Source of the DNA: Ceratodon purpureus
Lineage: Eukaryota > Streptophyta > Bryopsida > Pseudoditrichales > Ditrichaceae
Assembly (NCBI GenBank): GCA_014871385.1
Contig: CM026432.1
Location: forward strand, 2,568,150-2,632,149
Length of the DNA: 64,000 bases
Direction of reading: 5' to 3'
Position numbers and translations under genes: made by a program. Numbering within the stretch: position 1 is the stretch's first letter; each line of letters starts with the position of its first letter. The notes under the pieces were generated by a model that saw only the letters and a program-made list of their open reading frames with translations, ran no database searches and was not told where the DNA came from. Shown here piece by piece: positions 1 to 9,600 of the stretch.

Positions 1-1456
1 GGAGGTACTTATATTCTCACTCTGAAAAGTAATCTTGCAGGTTACTCTTCTCAAATTGGTAGAAATGATGATTTACATGATATTTGTTGTTGCATTTCAT
101 ATTTTTTCATGAAAATCATATTTTGCAATTTTATCTGTTTTCTTATTTTATCGAATCCTACTTCATCAAAATTGATGAAGGGGAATCCTTGGCCTTCAAA
201 TGGGAAGGGTTACACCATGTTCAAATCTACCAAGAATGATCTTAATTTTTTTATTATAGCTAATTTCAATTTTTACTGCTTTTTATTTTGAATTTTTACT
301 GCGGCTAATTTTAAGTTTTTCTAGCGGCTGAATCGAAATTGCTTAAGCTAATTTTCTAAATGACAGGTTTCATAAAAGTAAGGACATGTAACCGGAAAAG
401 TTCTTTTAGCAAAGGTTATGAACCGAATGGTTTGGATAAATAGTAGTTTCAATTGAACGACCATCAAAGATTACCAAACGCATGTAGATAAAGTAAAAAA
501 ATTACCTACTTTCCCTGAAATCTTTCCAAATATTAGGGGGCACTAGTGCAGCGCGAGGGGGGGGAGTAAATGGCGTTGGTGTAAGGGCGGGCGTCCAAAG
601 GGGGGCCATGGTACGAAGTCACAGCGGCAAGGATCCTAGGATTTTGAACCCGAAATGGGCGCGCCTTTCCAACGGGGCAGCAACAGTTTGAGGCAATGAT
701 GTCCCCGCTAATTGACTTTGACAAAGCTATGGCGAGGAGACAGAGTGCTAATCTTTGCACCCTTTCCGGTCCTCTCCCAACCTGTATCCGGTTTTCGCAG
801 CTTTCCAAGTCTTCATCTATGACATTTTTCTTCAGTTTACTTAAACTTTAGATCTTGTTCTCGTATATGTTTTTCTCATTTTTGTTTCCTAATTCGAAAA
901 TGATAGTAAAGGCTTACTTGGACCTTTGGAATTGAATTTTTCTTCATTTTTTGTATCTCATCGAAATGCTAGAAAAAACACAGTATATGTGTGTGTTGCT
1001 TGATCCCCTCTTCAATATGCACTTTTTTTAATATGCTACACATATGATCACATGTTCATAATTGGTACATGTGGCACCTACCTCATGCTTTCAAGAAGTC
1101 AAAAACCTTCAAAATCTTTGAACTTGGATAAAAGAATGCCACATTCTTCTGCGCACATGGCCAAAAAAATAAAAAATTAGGAATCAATAGTCAAAAATTG
1201 GTGACATACTGAACGGTCAAATTAGTTGTAAGATCTTTTGGTCAAAACGTCCAAAATTGTACTCATAATTTTAGAAAAGCTTTCCTTGCAAAGAGTGGAA
1301 AATCACAATTTTGAGGTTCCCATATGATTGGCATTTAGGGGTCAAAAATGGAATTCTTCTCCTTCTCACATGGCCCTCCTTAAACAACTTTCCTCTACAC
1401 AAATGAGAGGAGGGAGAGAAAAGAAGTGAGAATGTTTGTGGCCCTTTAGGTCACTG
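1..1456. other. AT-rich flank with a GC-rich island
   Basis: No gene is recognised here. Most of the stretch is AT-rich and non-coding. Positions about 533-830 form an abruptly GC-rich block of about 300 bp that is open on the minus strand for 91 codons, but the peptide resembles nothing I know and the frame may be fortuitous. About 1200-1344 resembles the right end of the TIR family at 62443-63379: a shared motif containing taagatctt and an end in ggcatttaggggtca (1330-1344). It is read as a truncated copy. Confidence 0.4.
1200..1344. repeat. Truncated copy of the CCCCTAA-type TIR element
   Basis: The text from about 1290 to 1344 parallels the right end of the complete element at 62443-63379: a 'gtggaaaatcacaatttt' stretch, then ggcatttagggg. 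The terminal 15 bp (1330-1344) match the family TIR at 14 positions. No left TIR was found upstream, so this is a fragment or too diverged to trace. Confidence 0.4.
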
Positions 1457-1469
1457 TCTAGGGGAGAAC
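1457..1469. repeat. Left target-site duplication of the LINE
   Basis: tctaggggagaac directly precedes the element's first base and is repeated exactly at 15472-15484. The next bases (gcagttgc...) differ from those after the right copy (ttgtagtt...), as expected at an insertion boundary. Confidence 0.8.
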
Positions 1470-3018
1470 GCAGTTGCAAGATCAGCTTAGGGGGGCTCCG
1501 TGCGCATCGGAGCTCCGCCGCCGCCGCCATGGCTCGCACCGAGCTTTACACTTCTCTTTGGCTACTCTTGCCGTGCCTCCTCTGCCTGCTTCCGCCCTAT
1601 ACCTTGTCCCTTGCCGCGCCTTCAACTTCCCTCCTGCTGTCCACAATCGACATCTCCGGCTCATATTCTTTCGACGTCCCCAGCAGTCTTTTTACCCCGA
1701 TATTTCAAGCACGCCCCCAGTCGCTGTTTTTGTCTCCCGAACGCAGACACACCGCGGGCTTCTCACTACCCTTACAATGGCGCCGTCTTACTCTCCCTCC
1801 GGACTGTGCTCCTCAGCACTTCAACGTCCTTCTCCTCTACCAAGTGTCCCTGCTTGCACCGACCAAGCCGTCTTTCAAGCAGCCCCCACTGATCGTCCCT
1901 CTTAGACACCTCCTCACCAATGGTCCTTCTTCCTACGGTAGCCACACTCATGGCGGTTCACAGACCACTTCCCCCTTCCCTCTCACTCCCACACCACCCC
2001 ACGCACAGTACATTGGCTCCACCCCACCCCCCTTTAGACTCTCACCTCCCACCGTCTCCCACATACCTACACCCCACGCTCTACACCTACTTAACATTCA
2101 TCTCCCTCTCCCGGCCCTCCTCACACCCAAACACATTCACCCGCTTCGCACATTCAACCATACCACACATACATGCGCCCCTGCATACCCACTGACCACC
2201 CAATACACACCTCGAATCCTCTTTTATCGCAAAATTTCTTTATTATTCCTGCATCAGATACATACACAACAGCCCCCTTTCTCCTGGCAAAACAAACTTT
2301 GCCCTTCTCTAACAAATTCCCTATCATCCCCCCACCACCCCACTTCCTCCTATCTTACACCACCAGACTCCTCGTCTACAGCTTTCACCTCCCCCTTTGT
2401 TCCCCCGCCCCTCCCCTTAAACTACCTACCCATTGCTACGACCAACGCCATGCCCTTCACTTGCTTACTGCGCCCACGCCTCGCCCCAAACTTTCGCACT
2501 GTTCTCCTCTCCCTCCTGCCTTGCCGCATCCTCAACGCCCCCTGCACCTGCCCCCCCATCACCCCTCCCCTCCCCCCCCCCCGAATTTTTCTCACCTTCC
2601 CCACCCCGTTCCCCACCCCCCTCTCTGGCTCTCGGCATGGCCTTGGCTGTCCCGGCACCTTCGCTCCCCCCCCCCCTCCTCCCCTCTCCCCCGAAAATTC
2701 TTCTCCACCACAGCACACCCCGCCCTACTTTTCTCCCCCTCTTGCCACGCCCTCCGCTCTCAATGCCTACAAAATCTGCCACTAAGGGATTTGCTTCCCC
2801 CTCATTGCTCCACATCCCCAATGGCACCTCCGAATGCGTTCCTCCCTTCAACCCCGCCGCTCTTTTCCACAGTATCCTCATCGTCTCCCCCCCCCAGTTT
2901 TCCCCCCCAAGTATCTATAAACTCCTCCACCATCCTCTACCCCATCTCCAACCCCACATCCCCGCACCTGCCCTCTCTCCCTTTCGCTCTTTGCCCTCTC
3001 TCTTCCCGTACCTTCACC
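1470..3018 (+). other. C-rich 5' leader of the LINE
   Basis: Leader of about 1.55 kb with extreme C and T content and little G. All three plus frames are largely open simply because stop codons are rare in such sequence, so ORFs here are weak evidence of coding. The first 60 bases contain a short hairpin (gctccg / cggagc at about 1495-1516) and then a GCC run ending in a Kozak-like ATG at 1529. Promoter activity is inferred from family behaviour, not seen. Confidence 0.6.
1529..2785 (+). CDS. Possible ORF0 in the LINE leader (doubtful)
   Basis: An ATG in a perfect gccgccATGG context opens a 418-codon frame. The N-terminus reads MARTELYTSLWLLLPCLLCL, a basic start followed by a Leu-rich hydrophobic stretch that would be predicted as a signal peptide or membrane anchor. 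The rest is Pro/Ser/Thr/Leu-rich and low in complexity, exactly what C/T-rich DNA gives in any frame. No domain is recognised. Extra upstream ORFs exist in some LINEs, but here the composition alone could explain both the length and the hydrophobic start. It is listed because of the initiation context. Confidence 0.25.
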   Translation: MARTELYTSLWLLLPCLLCLLPPYTLSLAAPSTSLLLSTIDISGSYSFDVPSSLFTPIFQARPQSLFLSPERRHTAGFSLPLQWRRLTLPPDCAPQHFNVLLLYQVSLLAPTKPSFKQPPLIVPLRHLLTNGPSSYGSHTHGGSQTTSPFPLTPTPPHAQYIGSTPPPFRLSPPTVSHIPTPHALHLLNIHLPLPALLTPKHIHPLRTFNHTTHTCAPAYPLTTQYTPRILFYRKISLLFLHQIHTQQPPFSWQNKLCPSLTNSLSSPHHPTSSYLTPPDSSSTAFTSPFVPPPLPLNYLPIATTNAMPFTCLLRPRLAPNFRTVLLSLLPCRILNAPCTCPPITPPLPPPRIFLTFPTPFPTPLSGSRHGLGCPGTFAPPPPPPLSPENSSPPQHTPPYFSPPLATPSALNAYKICH

Positions 3019-5082
3019 ATGGGAACCGAACGCTCCAGCGCCCTCTCTAAGCCGGCCTCCACTTCTCGCGCCACCACCAAGCGCACCTCCTCCACCGGAG
3101 GCACCACACGGACGAAGAAACTGCTCATCAAACTCTCTGGCCGCGCCGCGAGCGTCCCTCCCTCCACCAGCCCGGCCACCTCCCCAATTGGCGTCCGCGA
3201 CTATCCACCTGGCTGCCAGCCTCTCCCCCGACGGCCCCCCTCGGACCCTCCTACGTCCACCACCTCCTCCGCCAAACGTAACCGCACCCAACGGCGTCTT
3301 CTTGACGATGATGATTCAAGCGACCCCTCTGACTCTCCCCCCCGACAAACACGCAGCTCTTCCTCACGTGACTCCGTCCCGAGTGACGGAAGTCATATAC
3401 ACCCCGCCACACCGCCCTCTGCTCCTCCCTTGGAGGCCTCAGCCGCACCGGCCGCACCTGCAGCACCCACACCGAATCGTGCCCCAGCCCCGCCGCATCT
3501 TCCCGACCCGAACACCTCCACTCCAGGCATTGTTCACCTCCCCCTTCCCTCCGCACTCTCATCAGCTGCTTGTCTCCCACTTTTATGGCTTTCTTACAGC
3601 GTTCACGAATATATTAACAATCAGCTTGGTCTCCCTGAGTGCCGTGACTCGGCTCATGAGGCTCTAGGACACATGCCCGATTTCGAAGTATTAGAATTTC
3701 ACACTTGTAGACATGCCTTTCCACACGTTCCTCAAAAACTATACCCCTCTAGTAGACCAGATGGACTCCCCGGACAATACCTACACCTGACCCAAATCCC
3801 CCTAGATACAGATATAGTTCCAACTACAGGTCTTTCACAAAGCTACCAGATCATCATTAGGTTTGATTCGAATTACCACCACATGACGAAGGCTCAAGTC
3901 CAGGAAGCTGCAGCTGCCCGTTTTGCCCACATGCAGATTCCCTTGGCGAACAGGTTCCGCGAGCCAGTGTCCGCCATCGTCAACCGCCGCACACATGGCT
4001 GGTTAGGCTTCATAAGGGTCGACTTGCGTAACCCAGAGATCGATGGCATTGCCCTCCTTCGGGGTCACCGCATCTTCACACTCCAGCTCCAGACTCTCGA
4101 AGTTGTTGTCGGCAAGGTTGAAAAGGGGTATGAATTCGTGTCTACCGCAGACAATCGACGTCTTCAGATCTCCGCTCCAGCCTTGAGCACTTACAACTCC
4201 CGATCGCTCCTAGCCGACCTCATCACCCATTGTTACACTCAGTCAGCATATGCGGAGGTAGTGGGCGCAGCGAAGAAATTCACATCAACAACCACGGCTG
4301 ACATCACTGTTACCAGTCAACAATCCAAGCAATTTCTACTCACTACACCGCCTACCCTGCTCAACGACATTGTCCAGGTCACGGAGCTTACCTCTACTGC
4401 CGATGCCCCCCGCCCCAACACGGCCGACGCCCTCAGCACCACCATCCTGGTCAGGGGGCTTAATATCCAGTACTCGCAACTCCAAGTATCCGCTGCTCTA
4501 CACAAGCTCCTCGGGGCCTCCAACATCACCTCTCTCTCCTATAATCGGGCCCAAGATGACTCGCTTGGCCGTCATGACGGTGCGGCAACCATACGCTGCC
4601 TGAATAGTGCCGTATATACTGCCTGGTGCTCTCGCCGCGCAGTCCCGTTACTTGGAAAGCTAGTTGATTTCACGCCACACCACCGCAGTCTGGCAGGTTC
4701 GGCCTCTGCTCCCCACACCCGTAGCAACGACAACAGGCCCACGCGTGAGTTCATTCACGAAGCAATCACAGCCCTAAAAAACGAGACCCCACACGGCCCA
4801 ACACTCACCGACTTACGGGACTCATTACAGGCAGGCGTGGAGAGCCTCCAGCACCGGCTCACCTCCCTTCGATCGGAGATTACGGACCATACTTCCAGCA
4901 CCGTCCAAGCTGCTGCTGCCTCTCAATCTGCGCAACATGCCCACCTTCTCCAACAGTTACAACTTCTCACCACAGCTTCGAGTGATTACTCGAAGCATAT
5001 GAGTGGGATCTCCACTGCCCTACTTGCCGGGCCCCTTCACCATCAATCCACCCCCGAATCCTCCTTTCCCCCACGCATATGA
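3019..5082 (+). CDS. LINE ORF1 protein (RNA-binding/chaperone type)
   Basis: The frame is open from 2173, but the start chosen is the ATG at 3019 (A at -3, G at +4), where composition changes from pure P/S/T low complexity to ordinary protein. It gives 687 residues. About 1-170 are basic, Ser/Thr/Pro-rich and probably disordered, with a KR-rich stretch and an acidic DDDD cluster. About 276-370 (from YQIIIRFD) and 471-555 (from TTILVRGLN) look like two RRM-type beta-alpha-beta folds: hydrophobic strand, helix, and a second strand resembling RNP1. About 595-650 is a heptad-like Leu/Gln-rich coiled coil (LRDSLQAGVESLQHRLTSL). LINE ORF1 proteins with RRMs and coiled coils trimerise on the element RNA. 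No CCHC knuckle was seen. Domain calls are by eye; the second RRM-like region is the more convincing. Confidence 0.75.
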   Translation: MGTERSSALSKPASTSRATTKRTSSTGGTTRTKKLLIKLSGRAASVPPSTSPATSPIGVRDYPPGCQPLPRRPPSDPPTSTTSSAKRNRTQRRLLDDDDSSDPSDSPPRQTRSSSSRDSVPSDGSHIHPATPPSAPPLEASAAPAAPAAPTPNRAPAPPHLPDPNTSTPGIVHLPLPSALSSAACLPLLWLSYSVHEYINNQLGLPECRDSAHEALGHMPDFEVLEFHTCRHAFPHVPQKLYPSSRPDGLPGQYLHLTQIPLDTDIVPTTGLSQSYQIIIRFDSNYHHMTKAQVQEAAAARFAHMQIPLANRFREPVSAIVNRRTHGWLGFIRVDLRNPEIDGIALLRGHRIFTLQLQTLEVVVGKVEKGYEFVSTADNRRLQISAPALSTYNSRSLLADLITHCYTQSAYAEVVGAAKKFTSTTTADITVTSQQSKQFLLTTPPTLLNDIVQVTELTSTADAPRPNTADALSTTILVRGLNIQYSQLQVSAALHKLLGASNITSLSYNRAQDDSLGRHDGAATIRCLNSAVYTAWCSRRAVPLLGKLVDFTPHHRSLAGSASAPHTRSNDNRPTREFIHEAITALKNETPHGPTLTDLRDSLQAGVESLQHRLTSLRSEITDHTSSTVQAAAASQSAQHAHLLQQLQLLTTASSDYSKHMSGISTALLAGPLHHQSTPESSFPPRI

Positions 5083-6663
5083 TCTGCTCTCCCCTAGCAT
5101 CTCCCTGCGGGTCACCGCCCCCCTCTTGTACTGCTGATGCATCGCATTTTATCAATACAAATCACTCCTTGCCCTTGACTCCTCCCTCCCCTTTGCCCCC
5201 AGATCACTCGCACCACATACAAATACCCGCCCCTCACATACACTCTAACTCTCACTCCCCCTCCTGCCCCCCGCTCAACACCCAATTCCCCGTGCACAGT
5301 TACCTCGCTCCCCCTCGACCCCTGCACACCCTTCACCCCGAACCCCTCATTCTCCCCACACCTCTCCCCAACCCTGGGCATCTCACTCACCTCTTTCTGC
5401 CCCTTCTGATCCCTCGCCCCCCCCATTCCTTCGCTCTTCCCACCCCGACAATTAAACCCGCCCCCCCTCTCTCTCCCATCCCTCATACCACCTCACAGGC
5501 TCAACAACTCCCCCACCACTCCAAATCTGCCCCTTACAATCACCCCCTCCTCCCATGCAAAACACCCACACCCCGTACCTATTGCTTCGCCACCGCACTG
5601 CTCGATCGCCCACTGCTCTCCCCGCTCCCACAATCGCCCTGCTCCCCGCTCCCACAATCGCCCTGCTCCCCGCATCCAGCCTGCTCCTTATGCCTCTCTC
5701 GTATACCTGATCCTTCTGCTCCTTCCAAACGCTGTATGTCTCCCGCTCCCCACCTCATGGCACCCTCCCCCGGCCCTCCACCATTCCCACACCACCGCGC
5801 CTCTTTACCCAATCTTTTCCCCATCTCCATACCCACCCCTGCTCTCTTCTCGCCCTGATCGCTCCCATCCTGCCCACTCCCGCAACTCTTCTCCCACTCT
5901 CCATAACCTCCATACCCATCCGCTCGCCCTGCCTCCTCCTGCTCACCTCGGCACACCTCCAGGCCACCCCCGTCAACTTTTCACACACTCTTTGCCCCTC
6001 CTCCCTCCTAACACCGCCTCCCTTTACCCTACACTCCACCGATCCCTCCCATCTTCTCCTCCATTACCCAGCTCTTCCTGCCCCCTCCTCACCCTCCCCC
6101 TCTCTCTTGGGCCCCCCCACGCCCACACCCCCATCACCCCCGCCATCTCCTCTCCCCTCGAAACTCAATTCCCACAACCCCTACAAACCTTCCCTACACC
6201 ATCAAACTCTTCTCCTTCTCCCCACCTCCACCCACACTTCACCCCCAGCATTTGGCCTCTGCTCCCACTCCCCACCTTGCTGCAACTCGTGCCGCTCTTC
6301 TGCGCACACACTGTGCAGACAGACTCCCCTCTCTCCCCCGTTCCCCCGCCCTACCCGGCCCTTACCCGGCTCTCATACCCGACTAGCTGCCCACCCCAAT
6401 ACCCGCCTCCTTATCCGCCTTCTTACCTACCTTCATACCCGGCTCCCCCTCCTCTACAAGGCACCTATGGGTCGGGTACCACCCCTTCTCCCCCACTCAC
6501 CACTCCCGCCACCCCCTCCTCCACCCCCCCATCCGTTTTTTCCCCCACACCAACTCCCCCCTCCCTCCTCGCTTACCTCCCCAATTCTTCTCCTCCATCC
6601 CTCCCCCATCACTATCTTCCCTCTCTTTCTCATCTCACTCTCTCCCCTCTCCAACCTATACCA
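5083..6663 (+). other. Pyrimidine-rich inter-ORF region of the LINE
   Basis: C/T-rich low-complexity spacer between ORF1 and the recognisable part of ORF2. Frames stay open by composition; the ORF2 frame can be traced back to a TTG at 5992 without any ATG. A tandem duplication of the unit ctcccacaatcgccctgctc lies at about 5623-5670. How ORF2 translation begins is not visible: no in-frame ATG occurs before 7000. Confidence 0.6.
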
Positions 6664-9600
6664 CAAATTAATGGACTCGGCCTACCGGCCTCGTCCACAC
6701 AAACATTCTTTCTTCTTCCTATCCCCACCTCCTTCACAAATACTCAACACCATGGCTCAACTAACTCTCACATCCCTTCCCCTCCGCCCTCAACTCCCCA
6801 TCCCCCCCAGGCCCCCCCGGCCCCCCCTCCCACATTTCACCCTCTCTTACTCCCTCCCTTTCACTCCTTTCCCCTCACCTCCTCCTCACTCTTTCACCCC
6901 TATCGCCGGCACCCAAAACCCCGCACACTGTACTATTATACTCCACATCACCTCCAACTCCTTATCCTTTGTGGAGCCACTGAACAGAATCCCGGGCCCA
7001 TGCCCAAACTCCTTGCCAACCACCCTCCTCCCCACAAAATCCACTACCACCTCTACTTCATCCCCAGTACTCTCAAATTTCATCCTAAATACCAACACCA
7101 AGCCTGCCAGTTTGCTCCTATCCTCTGCCCCATCCATCCGACACACAAAGACGCTACGACTACTACACCAAACCACAATCACTTCTTTCCATATCTCCAC
7201 TATACTAGCCAAATACCACCCGCAACACCGAACCCCCATCAACACGCTCGGAAATCAAACTACCCTAAAACATACGCCACCTCAGTCCCCCCAAAAGCAA
7301 TATCTCGACAGTGGCCCTCTCCGCTTCACCCCCTAAAAACCTTCCTAACTCACAACTATCCACGTATCCATATTATTAACAATACTTATCCTCCACAAAC
7401 ACCTATAGATGGACTCGGCCTACCGGCCTCGTCCAAAACAAAACAAGGCCCCACAAAAACCTACTCACTAAAATCCGTTACACCACTACCATACCAACAC
7501 CTAACACAAAAACTAGCCGATCTAGAACAAATTTCTACATCTCTTCAAATCCCTCACACTTCCTACCTTTTCTTTCACCACTACACACCGCTCCACACAA
7601 TTCTTTTTATCGTTTTCAAACATTCTCCCTATCTCTCCTCCCAGTGCCGTCTTTTTTTCATACATCCTTTTACTGCTCTCTACCTCTCACAAAAATATGT
7701 ACTTTTTATCATACTCTCTCACTATGAATTTTCCTACTGTCTCCCCTGCGATTTTTTCCTCTGGCCCTCCCTATCCCCCCTAAACACCTTATATATCCGA
7801 TCATCTATGACCTTCCATTTCCAACACAAAAGCTTTCCTAGTACCACCACAATTACCAACCAGCCACACTCACGCTTACCACACTCTCAAAACAATCACA
7901 CATACTCCAGCATTTCCACAAATTTTTTAACCCAAAAAATCCTACTCAGTGGCGATATCGAGACTAATCCCGGACCTATGCCAAACTTACTCAAAAATCA
8001 TCCCCCCACACATAAACAACGATGCAAAACATATTTTTTACCATGCACGATAAAACTACACCCAGAATACCAACATCTTGCACACCAATTTTTGCCCATC
8101 CTCCATTCAACACACCCGAACCATGCCACAGTTAGCACTGACTATCCACACCTCGCCAACTATATCTTACAAACACAACATCATCCACCATCCAGAATTC
8201 TATACGCACTTATCACCACTCTTAGCCCTTCACTTGCCACTTGTGACCAACTCCTCATTGAAATCCCAACTCCAGACTGGACAACCATTCTCCTCGAAAA
8301 AATGTCCCACCTACCCAACCCCCCAGAAAGACACATTCTCACCAAACACCCCTACACTGAATTCACAGAAACTAATCTCTCAATAATAAAACCGCCAGAT
8401 ACCATACACGACGACATATATACCTTTATACACCAACACCACGATACTATAAACCTCCATAGCCTACAAGCCAAATTCCCATTCTTACCACGCAACTTAT
8501 TAGAAGAAACACTTAGAATACATGAAATCATCCCAGAATATACACACCCCCCTCCTCTACCAAACATCCCCCCAACAGTACCACAGGATCTACACACAAC
8601 AACTCAGAACACCAGATTTATCACTTGGAATGCAGCATCCCTCAACACAGCCCTTCCAAACCTACAAGAATTACTTAACACCACAACAGACGACCCTGCC
8701 ATCATTACAATCCAGGAAACCAAACTCACAGCTACCAAATCCACAAAATATATTCAACACTTATTCCCTAAATACAAACTATTTTTTAATAACACACATG
8801 CCTTGACTCGATGCATACAACAAAGAATGCCATACACTCCTACACGAGGCGGTCTCCTTACAATGATCAATAAAAAATATGCATACCTAGGAAACATCAC
8901 AAAAATCCCCACACCAAAAGAAATATCCCCCTACCTACAAATAATACAAATCAATAACAAACCTTTACAAACATTCATCATATTCAATCTATACATGCCA
9001 TCCCACATAGATGACATACAGTATATACCACTTATACAACAACACATAACACAACAACTCAATACACACCCAACTTTTACCCACATACTTTGTGGTGATT
9101 TCAATCGTGATATCGCACTTTGCGGGAGACAAACTGAACATAACACTACACCACCGCAACCAGAAGACATAGAATGGCGAACATTTACAGACAACCTTCA
9201 ACTCCAATACATCCCAACAGATTCCCCATTCACCAGGCAAGGCGGAAACAACTACACTCATACTAGCCTAATCGATGGCTACTACACAAAAACAATAAAT
9301 CCTACCTTATTTACTTCCACCACAGATAACAACCACAACCTTAACTCTGACCACTCCCCCGTAACTTTACACATCCCCCCAAACATTTTACTAGCAAAAC
9401 CTAGTCTCCCAATAAACAACAAACCAAGACTACTCAACCCAATTCCACAAGAAAACATGGCCAAATTCAAAATCGAGTACTTTGAAGAAAACGCCCTACT
9501 CATAAATGAACTCACCACAGTACTCTCTACTGACCATCTTACTACTGCCCAATGGCAAAACTCATGTACACAATTAGATCACCTAATTAACAAAATCTCC

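Larger units (their letters stand above)
6664..7140 (+). repeat. ORF2 internal module, copy 1
   Basis: Begins with the GLGLPASS repeat, passes through the degenerate 2A motif and continues with PMPKLLANHPPPHK, then K-x-HPKYQHQACQFAPIL. The part after the 2A motif aligns almost gap-free with copy 2. The segment between GLGLPASS and the 2A motif is about 275 bp, shorter than in copy 2. Confidence 0.7.
7403..8110 (+). repeat. ORF2 internal module, copy 2
   Basis: Same order as copy 1: GLGLPASS, longer linker (about 515 bp), consensus 2A, PMPNLLKNHPPTHK, then K-x-HPEYQHLAHQFLPIL. Conservation after the 2A motif at protein level, with many synonymous and conservative changes at DNA level, shows that both copies were read in this frame for some time. 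Confidence 0.7.

Noticed and set aside
5992..5994. TTG at 5992 as the ORF2 start
   Set aside because: It is only the 5' limit of the open frame after a stop; there is no ATG or favourable context. Used for numbering only.
1436..6900. Numerous long overlapping ORFs on both strands
   Set aside because: The DNA is almost pure C/T on one strand, so stops are rare in every frame. Only ORF1 from 3019 and the ORF2 frame have recognisable protein features.
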